NCBI RefSeq assembly: GCF_902364025.1
Contig: NZ_CABJCG010000005.1
Location: forward strand, 60,922 to 124,921
Length of the DNA stretch: 64,000 bases
Reading direction: 5' to 3'
From: Enterocloster lavalensis
GTDB lineage: Bacteria; Bacillota; Clostridia; Lachnospirales; Lachnospiraceae
Position numbers and translations under genes: made by a program. Shown one piece after another: positions 34,324-43,897 of the stretch; the first letter of the stretch is position 1; each line of letters starts with the position of its first letter. The notes under the pieces are model-generated. The model saw only the letters and a list, made by a program, of their open reading frames with translations, ran no database searches and was not told the origin of the DNA.

Positions 34324-35961
34324 ATGATTAGTGCAAACAACATATCCCTCAGGGTGGGGAAAAAGGCATTGTTTGAGGATGTGAACATCAAGTTCACCGA
34401 GGGCAACTGCTACGGCCTGATCGGAGCCAACGGCGCCGGTAAGTCTACATTTTTGAGAATCCTGTCCGGCAAGCTGGAGCCGACCAGCGGCGAGATCGCT
34501 ATCACGCCGGGACAGCGTCTCTCCTTCCTTCAGCAGGATCACTTTAAATACGACGAGTACACGGTTCTGGACACAGTGATTATGGGCAACGCCCGGCTGT
34601 ACCAGATCATGAAGGAGAAGGAAGCCATCTATATGAAGGAGGACTTCACCGAGGAGGACGGCGTGAAGGCCGCCGAGCTGGAGGGCGAGTTCGCTACCAT
34701 GAACGGCTGGGAGGCGGAGTCCGACGCCGAGAACCTGTTAAACGGCCTTGGCATCGAGACGGACCTGCACTACGCCCAGATGAATACGCTGACCGGCGCC
34801 CAGAAGGTAAAGGTGCTGCTGGCCCAGGCTTTGTTCGGCAACCCGGACATCCTGCTGCTCGACGAGCCGACCAACCATCTGGATTTGGACGCCATCGCCT
34901 GGCTTGAGGAGTTCCTGATCAATTTTGAGAACACGGTGATCGTGGTATCCCATGACCGTTATTTCCTGAACAAGGTGTGTACGCAGATCGCGGACATCGA
35001 CTATGGCAAGATCCAGCTGTACGCCGGAAACTACGATTTCTGGGTGGAGTCCAGCCAGCTGATCGTGAAGCAGATGAAGGAGGCCAACCGCAAGAAGGAG
35101 GAGAAGATCAAGGAGCTGCAGGAGTTCATCCAGCGATTCTCCGCCAACGCTTCCAAGTCCAAGCAGGCCACTTCCCGTAAGCGCGCCCTGGAGAAAATCG
35201 AGCTGGACGACATCCGTCCCTCCAGCCGTAAATACCCCTATATCGACTTCCGCCCGGCCAGAGAGATCGGAAACGAGGTTCTGACCGTGGAGCATCTGAG
35301 CAAGACCATCGACGGCGAGAAGGTTCTGGACGACATTTCCTTCATCCTGGGCCGCGAGGACAAGGTGGCCCTGGTGGGCCCCAACGAGCGGGCCAAGACG
35401 GTGCTGTTCAAGATTTTGTCCGGGGAAATGGAACCGGACGAGGGCAATTACAAGTGGGGACTGACCACCAGCCAGGCGTATTTCCCCAAGGACAACAGCG
35501 CGGAGTTTGACAACGACGACACCATCGCGGACTGGCTGACCCAGTATTCCCCGGAGAAGGACGTGACCTACGTGCGCGGATTCCTGGGCCGTATGCTGTT
35601 TGCCGGCGAGGACGGCGTGAAGAAGGTGCGCGTTTTGTCCGGAGGCGAGAAGGTTCGCTGCATGCTGTCCAAGCTGATGATTTCCGGCGCAAACGTGCTG
35701 TTGTTGGATGAGCCCACGGACCACCTGGACATGGAGAGCATCGACGCTCTGAACCGCGGTATGATCAAGTTCCCGGGCGTGATGATCTTCTCCTCCCGTG
35801 ACCACCAGATCGTGCAGACCACGGCCAACCGGATCATGGAGATCATAAACGGCAAGCTGATCGACAAGATCACCACCTACGACGAGTATCTGGAGAGCGA
35901 CGAGATGGCTCGTAAGCGCTTTACCTTTACCGTTACCGAAAGTGAAGAAGCGGACGATTGA
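34324..35961 (+). CDS. ABC-F ATPase, YbiT-like, with degenerate second nucleotide site
   Basis: 545 aa from the ATG at 34324. Two ABC domains without membrane segments are joined by a linker with ELQEFIQRFSANASKSKQAT, as in YbiT. The first site has GANGAGKST and LLLDEPTNHLD, with LTGAQ as signature. The second Walker A reads GPNERAKT instead of GxxGxGKT, its signature is LSGGE, and its H-loop is SSRDHQ. ABC-F proteins act on the ribosome as translation factors or resistance proteins. The extra upstream codons from 34225 lack a ribosome site. Confidence 0.88.
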   Translation: MISANNISLRVGKKALFEDVNIKFTEGNCYGLIGANGAGKSTFLRILSGKLEPTSGEIAITPGQRLSFLQQDHFKYDEYTVLDTVIMGNARLYQIMKEKEAIYMKEDFTEEDGVKAAELEGEFATMNGWEAESDAENLLNGLGIETDLHYAQMNTLTGAQKVKVLLAQALFGNPDILLLDEPTNHLDLDAIAWLEEFLINFENTVIVVSHDRYFLNKVCTQIADIDYGKIQLYAGNYDFWVESSQLIVKQMKEANRKKEEKIKELQEFIQRFSANASKSKQATSRKRALEKIELDDIRPSSRKYPYIDFRPAREIGNEVLTVEHLSKTIDGEKVLDDISFILGREDKVALVGPNERAKTVLFKILSGEMEPDEGNYKWGLTTSQAYFPKDNSAEFDNDDTIADWLTQYSPEKDVTYVRGFLGRMLFAGEDGVKKVRVLSGGEKVRCMLSKLMISGANVLLLDEPTDHLDMESIDALNRGMIKFPGVMIFSSRDHQIVQTTANRIMEIINGKLIDKITTYDEYLESDEMARKRFTFTVTESEEADD

Positions 35962-35971
35962 TGAATTTTTG

Positions 35972-36001
35972 GCAGCGGGGGCTTTGTTTCCCGCTGCTTT
36001 T
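35972..36001 (+). terminator. Terminator of the ABC-F gene
   Basis: GCAGCGGG (35972-35979) and CCCGCTGC (35990-35997) form an 8-bp stem followed by TTTT. Confidence 0.75.
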
Positions 36002-36140
36002 GAGTAGATGAGATGCGGGGCGGACGGGAGCTGGCTGCGGCGGGGCGGTGAACGGATGGAACGGGAGGCGCTTTAAGCGGCTGCGCGGCGTGACGGCGTG
36101 AGACCCCTGCATACGGACGATTGATTTGGAGGAAAATAAT

Positions 36141-36626
36141 ATGGAGAAGATTGCGAGTTTTACCATCGACCACATCCGGCTGCAGCCGGGACTGTACGTG
36201 TCCCGCAAGGACAAGGTGGGTGAAAACGTTGTGACCACCTTTGACCTGCGCATGACCTCCCCCAACGAGGAGCCGGTGATGAACACGGCGGAGATGCACA
36301 CCATCGAGCATCTGGGGGCCACATTTTTGCGGAACCGGGAGGATTTCGGGGATAAGACCCTGTATTTCGGCCCAATGGGCTGCCGGACCGGGTTTTACCT
36401 GCTGCTGGCCGGGGACTATGATTCCCGGGAGGCGCTGCCTCTTGTGACGGAAATGTACCGGTTTATCCGGGATTTCCGGGGCGAGGTGCCGGGAGCGGCG
36501 GCTAAGGACTGCGGCAACTATCTGGACATGAACCTGGGGATGGCCAATTACCTGGCTGGGAAGTATTTAAACGTGCTGGAGCACATCGACGAGTTCCCGC
36601 AGTCCAGGCTGGTCTACCCGGAATAG
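36141..36626 (+). CDS. luxS: S-ribosylhomocysteine lyase
   Basis: 161 aa from the ATG at 36141, after TTTGGAGG. The metal-binding HTIEHL motif, MGCRTGFYL with the catalytic Cys, and [14 protein letters not shown] with the third metal ligand region are all present. It splits S-ribosylhomocysteine into homocysteine and the AI-2 precursor DPD in the activated methyl cycle. No pfs/mtnN gene is adjacent. Confidence 0.96.
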   Translation: MEKIASFTIDHIRLQPGLYVSRKDKVGENVVTTFDLRMTSPNEEPVMNTAEMHTIEHLGATFLRNREDFGDKTLYFGPMGCRTGFYLLLAGDYDSREALPLVTEMYRFIRDFRGEVPGAAAKDCGNYLDMNLGMANYLAGKYLNVLEHIDEFPQSRLVYPE

Positions 36627-36639
36627 GAGGAAAGACGGG

Positions 36640-37395
36640 ATGAAAAAACTGATTTCGTGGAATGTCAACGGCCTGCGGGCCTGTGTGGGCAAGGGATTCC
36701 TGGACTATTTTAAGGAAGCGGACGCGGATGTGTTCTGCCTGCAGGAGACCAAGCTTCAGGAAGGGCAGATCGATCTGGACCTGCCGGGATATCACCAGTA
36801 TTGGAATTACGCCCAGAAGAAGGGGTATTCCGGCACTGCCATGTTTACGAAGGAGGAGCCGGTCAGTGTGCGCTACGGCCTTGGGATCGAGGAGCACGAC
36901 ATGGAGGGCCGGGTGATCGCGGCGGAGTTTCCGGAGTATTTCGTGGTAACCTGCTACACGCCCAACTCCCAGGACGGGCTGGCCCGTCTGGACTACCGGA
37001 TGGAGTGGGAAAATGCGTTTTTGGCGTATTTGAAAAAGCTGGAGGAGGAGAAGCCGGTGATCTTCTGTGGGGACCTGAATGTGGCCCACAAGGAGATCGA
37101 TCTGAAGAACCCCAAGAGCAACCGGAAGAACGCGGGATTTACAGATGAGGAGCGCGGGAAATTTACGGATCTTCTGGGAGCGGGATTTATTGATACCTTC
37201 CGGTATTTTTATCCGGACCAGGAGGGGATTTACTCCTGGTGGTCCTACCGCTTCTCCGCCCGGGCGAAAAACGCGGGGTGGCGCATCGACTACTTCTGTG
37301 CCTCGGAGAGTTTGAAGGACCGGCTGGTCAGCGCGGATATCCATACGGAGGTGATGGGGTCCGACCATTGTCCGGTGGAGTTGGTGATTGAGTAG
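36640..37395 (+). CDS. xth: Exodeoxyribonuclease III / AP endonuclease
   Basis: 251 aa. [15 protein letters not shown] at the N-terminus, [14 protein letters not shown], the central YTPNSQ and [14 protein letters not shown], then WRIDYFCAS and GSDHCPVEL are the ExoIII metal and catalytic motifs. It repairs abasic sites in DNA. It starts 13 bp after luxS and probably shares its transcript. A strong terminator follows. Confidence 0.95.
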   Translation: MKKLISWNVNGLRACVGKGFLDYFKEADADVFCLQETKLQEGQIDLDLPGYHQYWNYAQKKGYSGTAMFTKEEPVSVRYGLGIEEHDMEGRVIAAEFPEYFVVTCYTPNSQDGLARLDYRMEWENAFLAYLKKLEEEKPVIFCGDLNVAHKEIDLKNPKSNRKNAGFTDEERGKFTDLLGAGFIDTFRYFYPDQEGIYSWWSYRFSARAKNAGWRIDYFCASESLKDRLVSADIHTEVMGSDHCPVELVIE

Positions 37396-37834
37396 AAGTT
37401 GAGAGACGTTTGAGAGAAACATGAGAGAAGGCGGAACGGGACGGCGGCTGGCCGGGGGATTGAGATACCCCCGGGGGCTGGGTTCCGGGCCGCCTTTTTT
37501 GCGCCGTTGAGGTGTGTGGGAACGGGGCTGCTTTCGAGGCGCTTATGGTATATTTATGGCTGAAGCTGGTTGCTGTGTGGACGACGATGTGGTAGTATGG
37601 AGATAACCTTCGATGAGAGGGGACTTGTTGATCCGGGAGAATTCTGCTCCCGTTGTTTTGTGGCGTTTCGCCGGAGAATCCATTTGTAAGAATTTTAAGT
37701 TCAGAAAACGGGGAGTGGTGTCTTTGATTGTGTTTTAGGGTGGCAAAGCAGTATATTACAGAAGAAAAATTGGACATGTCCGCGGTCATTCGGTATACTG
37801 ATGTTAAAGAGAAAAACAGCAGGAGGGGTACGCA
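37396..37834. other. Intergenic region between xth and the Uma2 gene
   Basis: It contains the terminator at 37443-37500 and a promoter candidate TTGGAC/TATACT (about 37770 and 37794-37799, 18 bp apart) for the Uma2 gene. No gene is visible. Confidence 0.5.
37443..37500 (+). terminator. Terminator of the luxS-xth transcript
   Basis: GGCGGC (37443-37448) pairs with GCCGCC (37489-37494) and encloses CCGGGGG/CCCCCGG (37452-37474); TTTTTT follows at 37495-37500. Confidence 0.85.
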
Positions 37835-38422
37835 ATGGCCGTGTACATGGGAGAGGAAGAGGTAATACAAAAGAATATGGCACTGGCACAGGAAAAGGTG
37901 TACACAGTGGAAGATATCGAGGAGCTGCCTGAGGGCGTGCGTGCGGAGCTGATTGACGGGCAGATGTTTTATATGGCGACGCCGTCGCGGAAGCATCAGG
38001 GGCTGGTTGGAAATTTGTTTGGAGAAATATTTGCATATTTGAACCAGAATAAAGGGAAGTGCGCGGTGTATCCGGCCCCGTTTGCCGTATACTTAAACGA
38101 GGACAACCGGACCTATCTGGAACCTGACATAACCGTCGTCTGCGACCGTGACAAACTGGACGACAGGGGCTGCCACGGCGCGCCGGATTTTGTGGCGGAA
38201 ATCTTATCGCCCAGCAGCCGTAGCCGGGACTGTCTGCTGAAGCTGATCCGCTACCGGGAAGCCGGAGTGCGCGAATACTGGATCGTGGACCCGGAGCGGG
38301 AGACGGTGACGGTGTATGACTTTGCGGAGAATAAGGTGGGCAGTTATACGTTTGGGGATAAGGTGAGGGTGAATTTATTCCCGGGGTTAGAGATTGACTT
38401 TGCGGGGATGGATTTGAGTTGA
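37835..38422 (+). CDS. Uma2-family (DUF820) PD-(D/E)xK nuclease-like protein
   Basis: 195 aa. The Uma2 pattern is clear: RAELIDGQMFYMATPSRKHQ, YLEPDITVVCD, PDFVAEILSPSSRSRD, and GVREYWIVDPERETV. The E, D and ExL residues fit a restriction-endonuclease-like fold. The family is abundant in cyanobacteria and some clostridia; its role is not established. It is a single-gene unit with its own promoter and terminator. Confidence 0.85.
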   Translation: MAVYMGEEEVIQKNMALAQEKVYTVEDIEELPEGVRAELIDGQMFYMATPSRKHQGLVGNLFGEIFAYLNQNKGKCAVYPAPFAVYLNEDNRTYLEPDITVVCDRDKLDDRGCHGAPDFVAEILSPSSRSRDCLLKLIRYREAGVREYWIVDPERETVTVYDFAENKVGSYTFGDKVRVNLFPGLEIDFAGMDLS

Positions 38423-38448
38423 AGAATGTCTGAATACCCGGCGAATCC

Positions 38449-38480
38449 GGGGCGGGGTTCCAAGAATCCCCGCCCCTTTT
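38449..38480 (+). terminator. Terminator of the Uma2 gene
   Basis: GGGGCGGGG (38449-38457) and CCCCGCCCC (38468-38476) form a perfect 9-bp stem followed by TTTT. Confidence 0.85.
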
Positions 38481-38567
38481 CCGCATTTACCTTTACATCC
38501 CCCGCCGCGAAATGTTATACTAACCATACACACAATTTAAACTATATTCGGAAAAAAGGAAAAACCT

Positions 38568-40484
38568 ATGAATCTGGTAACCATTGAACATTTGACGAAA
38601 TCATATACGGAGCGTCTGCTCTTTGACGACACGGCGTTTTCCCTGAACGAGGGGGAGAAGGTGGGGCTGATCGGCGTAAACGGCACCGGAAAGTCCACGC
38701 TGCTCAAGATTGTGGCCGGGCTGGTGGAGCCGGACGGCGGCACCGTGGTGCGGGGAAGAAGCCTGTATATCCGCTACCTGCCCCAGATCCCGGAGTTTGT
38801 GGAGAGCGACACCGTGCTGGAGAGCGTGGAGCGGGAAAATGCCTCGGAACCCCATTTTACCTCCCGGGACGAGCTGCTGGCCACTGCCAAAAATATTCTC
38901 AACAAGCTGGGAATTACGGACCACGAAGCCAAAATCGGCACGCTGTCCGGCGGACAGAGAAAGCGCGTGGCCCTGGCCAGCGTGCTCCTCAGCACCGCGG
39001 ACCTGCTGATCCTGGACGAGCCCACCAACCACCTGGACAGCCAGATGGCGGACTGGCTGGAGGAATATCTGAAAAGCTTCCGGGGAGCGCTGCTGATGAT
39101 CACCCATGACCGGTATTTCCTGGACAGCGTGACTAACCGCATCGTGGAGTTGGACAAGGGCAAGCTCTACAGCTATCAGACCAACTATGAGGGATATCTC
39201 CAGCTGAAAGCGGAGCGTATGGACATGGCCCAGGCCACGGAGCGCAAGCGCCAGACCCTGCTGCGCACGGAGCTGGCCTGGATGCAGCGGGGGGCGAGGG
39301 CCCGTTCCACCAAGCAGAAGGCTCATATCCAGCGTTTTGAGACCTTGCGGGACCAGAAGGGGCCGGAATTTGACCGCAATGTCCAGCTGGAATCCATCGC
39401 CTCCCGGCTGGGGCGGACTACGGTGGAGCTGAACGGCCTGTGCAAGGCTTACGGAGACAAGGTGCTGATTCAGGATTTCACGTACATTTTCCTGAAAAAC
39501 GATCGCATCGGCATCGTTGGCCCCAACGGCAGCGGAAAATCCACGCTGATGAAGATGATCGCGGGCTGGGTGCAGCCGGATGCGGGGACCGTGGCGATCG
39601 GGCAGACGGTGAAGCTGGGTTATTTTTCCCAGGAGAGCGAGGACATGGACGGGAGCTGCCGGGTGATCGACTATATCCGGGATGTGGCGGAGTATGTGAA
39701 GACCAAGGACGGGAGCATCAGCGCCAGCCAGATGCTGGAGCGTTTCCTGTTCCCCTCCAGCATGCAGTACACCACGGTGGACCGGCTTTCCGGGGGAGAG
39801 AAGCGCAGGCTTTACCTGCTGCGGATTCTCATGGACGCCCCCAATGTGATTTTGCTGGACGAGCCCACCAATGACCTGGATATCGCGACGCTTACCATCC
39901 TGGAGGATTATCTGGACACATTTCCTGGGATTGTGGTCACTGTGTCCCATGACCGGTATTTTCTGGACCGGGTGGTGAACCGGATATTCGCCTTTGAGGG
40001 AAATGGAACGATCCGGCGGTATGAGGGCGGATTTACGGATTATCAGATCGCTTTGGCCCGCCGGGGATTGGAGGAAGGTTCGGATGCGACGGAACGCAGC
40101 GGCGGATCAGCCGGGGCCGGCAAAGCGGGAGGCGCGGCAAAGAGCCCGGCGGGTGCGGCGGGAAGCGCCGCGGACGGGCAGTCATCGGACTCCGGCCAGC
40201 AGGTAAACAAGTCCAACTGGAAACAGCGCTCCGGCGGCGAGAAGAAACTGAAGCTCTCTTTCAAGGAGCAGCGGGAGTGGGATACCATTGAGGACGATAT
40301 CGCGGCGCTGGAGGATCGGATTGCCGGGCTGGATCAGGAAATTGAGGCTTCGGCCAGTAATTATACCAGACTCAATGAGCTGATGGCTGAGAAAGAGAAG
40401 ACAGAGACAAAATTGGAGGAAACCATGGACCGCTGGGTGTATTTAAGCGGCCTTGTGGAGCAGATAGAGGCCCAGAAGCAGTGA
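38568..40484 (+). CDS. ABC-F ATPase, Uup-like
   Basis: 638 aa. Both ABC sites are intact: GVNGTGKST, LSGGQRKRVALASVL and LLILDEPTNHLD; then GPNGSGKST, LSGGEKRRLYLLRIL and ILLDEPTNDLD. A Gly/Ala/Ser-rich linker (about 510-555) leads to a C-terminal coiled coil (about 570-638), the Uup DNA/ribosome-binding tail. It is expected to act on the ribosome or at branched DNA intermediates. It is distinct from the YbiT-like copy at 34324. Confidence 0.9.
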   Translation: MNLVTIEHLTKSYTERLLFDDTAFSLNEGEKVGLIGVNGTGKSTLLKIVAGLVEPDGGTVVRGRSLYIRYLPQIPEFVESDTVLESVERENASEPHFTSRDELLATAKNILNKLGITDHEAKIGTLSGGQRKRVALASVLLSTADLLILDEPTNHLDSQMADWLEEYLKSFRGALLMITHDRYFLDSVTNRIVELDKGKLYSYQTNYEGYLQLKAERMDMAQATERKRQTLLRTELAWMQRGARARSTKQKAHIQRFETLRDQKGPEFDRNVQLESIASRLGRTTVELNGLCKAYGDKVLIQDFTYIFLKNDRIGIVGPNGSGKSTLMKMIAGWVQPDAGTVAIGQTVKLGYFSQESEDMDGSCRVIDYIRDVAEYVKTKDGSISASQMLERFLFPSSMQYTTVDRLSGGEKRRLYLLRILMDAPNVILLDEPTNDLDIATLTILEDYLDTFPGIVVTVSHDRYFLDRVVNRIFAFEGNGTIRRYEGGFTDYQIALARRGLEEGSDATERSGGSAGAGKAGGAAKSPAGAAGSAADGQSSDSGQQVNKSNWKQRSGGEKKLKLSFKEQREWDTIEDDIAALEDRIAGLDQEIEASASNYTRLNELMAEKEKTETKLEETMDRWVYLSGLVEQIEAQKQ

Positions 40485-40523
40485 CCGCAGGCCTGGGTCA
40501 GCGGATGGAAGATGGAGGCCGGA

Positions 40524-42428
40524 ATGAAGAGCAGGTTTGAGATTGATCAGAGTGAAAAAGGGGAATACCCACTGGGGGCGTGGGCGACAAGGAACGGGAT
40601 GCATTTTTCGTTTGCGCATCCGGGGGAGAGCTGCGTGTTGGTGCTTTACCGATCCGGCGGGAAAACTCCCCTGGCGAAACTGCCGTTTCCCCGGGAGCAG
40701 CGCATGGGGGACGTGTGGAGCGCGGCGGTGGCCGGGGATTTCGCCGGAGTTGAGTACCTCTATGAGGTGGACGGCGAGTTGAAAACCGACCCCTGCGGGC
40801 GGCAGTTTTCCGGGCGGGAGCGGTGGGGGGATTTGAAACGTCCGGCAGCGCCCCTGCGGGCAATGGCCTTGCCGGAGCCGGAAGCGTTTGACTGGGAGGG
40901 GGACCGACCCCTGGAAATTCCCTATGAGGAATGTATTTTCTATCACATTCACGCCAGGGGCTTTACCCGCCATGCCACCTCGGGGGTGGAACCCGTTCAG
41001 CGTGGGACCTTTCGGGGGATTATGGAAAAGATTCCCTATTTACGGGAGCTGGGCGTGACCACTCTGGTGCTTCAGCCGCCGGTGGAGTTTGAGGAGGTGC
41101 TGCGGCTGGAGTGTGTGGACCGGAACCCTTACGGGGTACAGCAACAGGCGGACAAGCTGAACTACTGGGGATATACCCCCGGTCAGATGATGGCTCCCAA
41201 AGCGGCTTACAGCTCCGGGGGCGGGAAAGCGCCTGTGAGGGAGTTTAAAGAGCTGGTGAAGGGTCTGCACCGGGCCGGGCTGGAGCTGGTAATTGAGCTG
41301 TTTTTTGACGGAACGGAGTCCCCTGCGTATGTGCTGGACGCGGTCCGCTTCTGGGCGCGGGAATTCCACGTGGATGGAGTCCGGCTGGTAGGCTATGTGC
41401 CGCTGAAGCTTTTGGGCGCAGACCCCTATCTGAGGAGATTGAAGCTTCTGGCTGCCGGATGGGACGGCGCGGACAGTGGAAACGCAAGGCATCTGGCGGA
41501 GTGCGGCGAAGGATTTATGCTGGAGATGCGCGGTTTTCTGAAGGGAGACGAGGGTAAGCTGGACAGCGCCGCTTTCTGCATCCGGCACAATCCGGCGGAC
41601 ATAGCGGTTGTCAACTACATGGCGGACGTCAACGGTTTTACGCTGATGGATATGGTTTCCTACAACGGCAAGCACAACGAGGCCAACGGAGAGGGCAATC
41701 AGGACGGCACCGATTACAACCAGTCCTGGAACTGCGGGGCGGAGGGCGCGACCCGGAAGAAGAAGGTTCTGGCCCTGCGCAGAAAGCAGCTGCGAAACGC
41801 GCTTCTCATGCTGTTTTTGAGTCAGGGAGCGCCCATGCTTCTGTCCGGCGACGAGTTTGGGCAGACGAAAAAAGGAAACAACAACTCCTACTGCCAGGAC
41901 AATGAGATTTCCTGGCTCAACTGGGGACTCTTGAAACACAACGGGGATATCCATGCGTTTGCGAAGGCGGCAATCGCGTTCCGCAGGAGACATCCGGTCT
42001 TTCACATGAAACGGGAACCGGCGTTGATGGACTATAAGTCCTGTGGGATGCCGGACGTCTCCTACCACGGCGTGAAGGCATGGTATCCGGATTTCGACGC
42101 TTCCAGGCGTCAGCTGGGGGTGCTGTATTGCGGAGAATACGGGGAACTTCCGGGCGGAGGCCATGACAATTATTTCTACGTGGCTTACAATATGCACTGG
42201 ACGCCGCAGGAATTCGCGCTCCCCAGCCTTCCGGGGGGCCTGGTGTGGCATCTGGCTGCGGATACGGATGACGCAGAGCAAAACGGGTTTATGCCCGAGG
42301 GCCGGGAGCCGCTTTTGGAGGACCAGCGCAGGCTGACCGTGCAGCCCAGATCCATCGCGGTGGTGATGGGGAAGCCGGGGGAGAAAGAGAAGCGGGGCGG
42401 AAAGAATGTGAAAACAGAGAAACAATAA
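40524..42428 (+). CDS. GH13 glycogen-debranching (GlgX/isoamylase-like) homologue lacking catalytic residues
   Basis: 634 aa from the ATG at 40524, preceded by GGAGG at 5 bp; an ATG at 40512 lacks such a site. An N-terminal CBM48-like domain is followed by a GH13 barrel homologous to GlgX, with HNEANGEGNQDGTDYNQSW, LSQGAPMLLSGDEFGQTKKG and NNNSYCQDNEISWLNW. The nucleophile motif is DGVRLVGY instead of xGFRFD, the acid/base motif LLAAGWD instead of LIAEPWD, and the third catalytic region DVNGFTLMDMVSYN instead of HDGFTL. All three catalytic acids appear lost, so it is probably a glycan-binding or regulatory pseudoenzyme. Confidence 0.82.
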   Translation: MKSRFEIDQSEKGEYPLGAWATRNGMHFSFAHPGESCVLVLYRSGGKTPLAKLPFPREQRMGDVWSAAVAGDFAGVEYLYEVDGELKTDPCGRQFSGRERWGDLKRPAAPLRAMALPEPEAFDWEGDRPLEIPYEECIFYHIHARGFTRHATSGVEPVQRGTFRGIMEKIPYLRELGVTTLVLQPPVEFEEVLRLECVDRNPYGVQQQADKLNYWGYTPGQMMAPKAAYSSGGGKAPVREFKELVKGLHRAGLELVIELFFDGTESPAYVLDAVRFWAREFHVDGVRLVGYVPLKLLGADPYLRRLKLLAAGWDGADSGNARHLAECGEGFMLEMRGFLKGDEGKLDSAAFCIRHNPADIAVVNYMADVNGFTLMDMVSYNGKHNEANGEGNQDGTDYNQSWNCGAEGATRKKKVLALRRKQLRNALLMLFLSQGAPMLLSGDEFGQTKKGNNNSYCQDNEISWLNWGLLKHNGDIHAFAKAAIAFRRRHPVFHMKREPALMDYKSCGMPDVSYHGVKAWYPDFDASRRQLGVLYCGEYGELPGGGHDNYFYVAYNMHWTPQEFALPSLPGGLVWHLAADTDDAEQNGFMPEGREPLLEDQRRLTVQPRSIAVVMGKPGEKEKRGGKNVKTEKQ

Positions 42429-42429
42429 C

Positions 42430-42460
42430 AAGCGCCCGCAGGCTGTGCCGGCGGCTCATT
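42430..42460. repeat. REP-like palindrome family member (reverse orientation)
   Basis: The reverse complement begins AATGAGCCGCCGGCACAGCC and continues TGCGGGC, matching the units at 24067 and 24107. Confidence 0.55.
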
Positions 42461-42515
42461 TATTCAGACAGAGGCAGGGCGGGGGGGGAAGCTCATTTAT
42501 TCAGACAGAGGCAGG
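42454..42515. repeat. 37-bp tandem direct repeat
   Basis: GCTCATTTATTCAGACAGAG plus GCAGG occurs at 42454-42478 and again at 42491-42515. Confidence 0.8.
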
Positions 42516-42535
42516 CCGGGATGGAATCCCGGCCT
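42513..42535. terminator. Hairpin between convergent genes, possible bidirectional terminator
   Basis: AGGCCGGGAT (42513-42522) and ATCCCGGCCT (42526-42535) form a perfect 10-bp stem with a 3-nt loop between the GH13 gene and the Rpn pseudogene. Confidence 0.55.
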
Positions 42536-42558
42536 GTTGCGGTTTTAGCTGCCGCGGA

Positions 42559-43544
42559 CTACAGGTTGTAGGACTTGTAAAGCCGGACCCTGACGTCCGG
42601 GTCGGACACAGCCAACTCAATGAGATCGGGACGGTTCTCGGCCAGAAGGCGGCTGATCAGGGAGGAGAGCTGCCGTTCCCCACGCTCAAAGCCTGATTTA
42701 TCACCGCGCTCAAATCCACGGGATTCCCCATCCGCAATCAGATCGTCTATCGCTTTACACATGTCAAACTCCTCCTCTCCTCCGGCTTCCTCCATCATCT
42801 TCTGAAGGCGCTTCTGCTCGCCCATCATGGATAACAGCGCCAGCTTTGCGGTGCCGTCCATATCCCGCAGCTCGGTGCGGTTTTCCTGGGCGTAGCGGTA
42901 CAGGGCGGCCTTATCTGACTTATATTTTAGCATACTGAATATCTGTTGTAAATGGGTCCGGAAAATGGAGGGATCGTCCATATTGGCCGCGTTTACCAGG
43001 TTTAAGCGGTAGTCCGGTATGTAACCGGCCAGCTCCTGCGCTTCCTCCCCGCCGTCCTTAAGCCCCAGGAGCTCGTGCAGGCTTGTACCGCCGTCCCAAC
43101 AGCCGCTTCCCCAGTAGAGCACCAGAGTGACCACCGGCTCCAGCCGGAGTCTGGGCCGACTCCGGAGAGAAATCCGTCGCCGGAGGGACGTCTGCCCGCC
43201 TGTCGGAGCTCCTTCTCCTGAATCTGGACCTGGTCCGCGTAATCCAACGCATCGTAGAGCAGGGAGCGGATCACCATGGCATAGTGAATATTGGCCTGGT
43301 TTTCCACCGCGATCACGGCGTACCGGGTGCCGTTTTTGACGCGCATGGCAACGTCGCGCCGGCGCTCCAGCACCTTTTTAAAACCCTTGCGGTCCGCGTA
43401 CAACACGCCCTGACTTCCCTTCACGGGCATCAGATCTTCGGGCCGCAGATACAATCTTCCGTGAAATAATACGCCGTTGCACAGGTCGGAAAAATAGACC
43501 GGGTCAGACAGCAGCTTGTTCAGATGTAGATTTTGTTCCGCCAT
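42559..43544 (-). pseudogene. Rpn-family recombination-promoting nuclease/transposase-like gene, frameshifted
   Basis: The start at 43544 follows GGGAGG and encodes MAEQNLHLNKLLSDPVYFSD with RYAVIAVENQANIHYAM, a PD-(D/E)xK-type Rpn domain. The reading frame then shifts by one base near 43143-43148: after GFLSGVGPDS the other frame continues LEPVVTLVLYWG and GTSLHELLGLKDG, as intact relatives do. The second part ends in the repeated GFERGDKSGFERGERQ tail typical of Rpn proteins. A single-base deletion best explains it, so the full protein is probably not made. Sequencing error is possible. Confidence 0.75.
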
Positions 43545-43897
43545 AAATCAATTACCTCCCATGGGGTTCGGGATTTTCGGATTGGTTCTGAATGCGTAGG
43601 GCTGCGGGAAGGTCCGCAAGGATCAAAGAAAAACAGAAAATGGATCCGGCAGGTCGCTTCCGCCGGAGTATGATACAGGATATGTTTTTTTATTGTATCA
43701 CAAATTTCAGATTTGGCAAGTGGCAAACCGCGGATTTTTTCGATTGATTTGTGCGGTGGATATGCGCCGGGCCCGTGTGAAGTGCGGATACGGGGCGGTT
43801 ACAATAAAAAGAAATACATTATATTTTGCTTTTATTTGTTAATGTGGTAAAATAATGTTTATAAAAAAGACAGATCGTGATACAAAGGAGGAGCACT
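43545..43897. promoter_or_regulatory. Divergent intergenic region with promoter of the M20 peptidase gene
   Basis: TTGCTT (43826-43831) and TAAAAT (43848-43853) are spaced by 16 bp and face rightward. A T-rich stretch near 43685-43700 may serve the leftward Rpn gene. No other gene is visible. Confidence 0.5.

Noticed and set aside
37835..38422. Active restriction enzyme or defence system from the Uma2 protein
   Set aside because: No methylase or partner gene; Uma2 proteins are common singletons of unknown role.
42454..42515. Attachment site of an integrated element
   Set aside because: Only a 25-bp direct repeat 37 bp apart with no integrase or tRNA nearby; a local duplication is enough.
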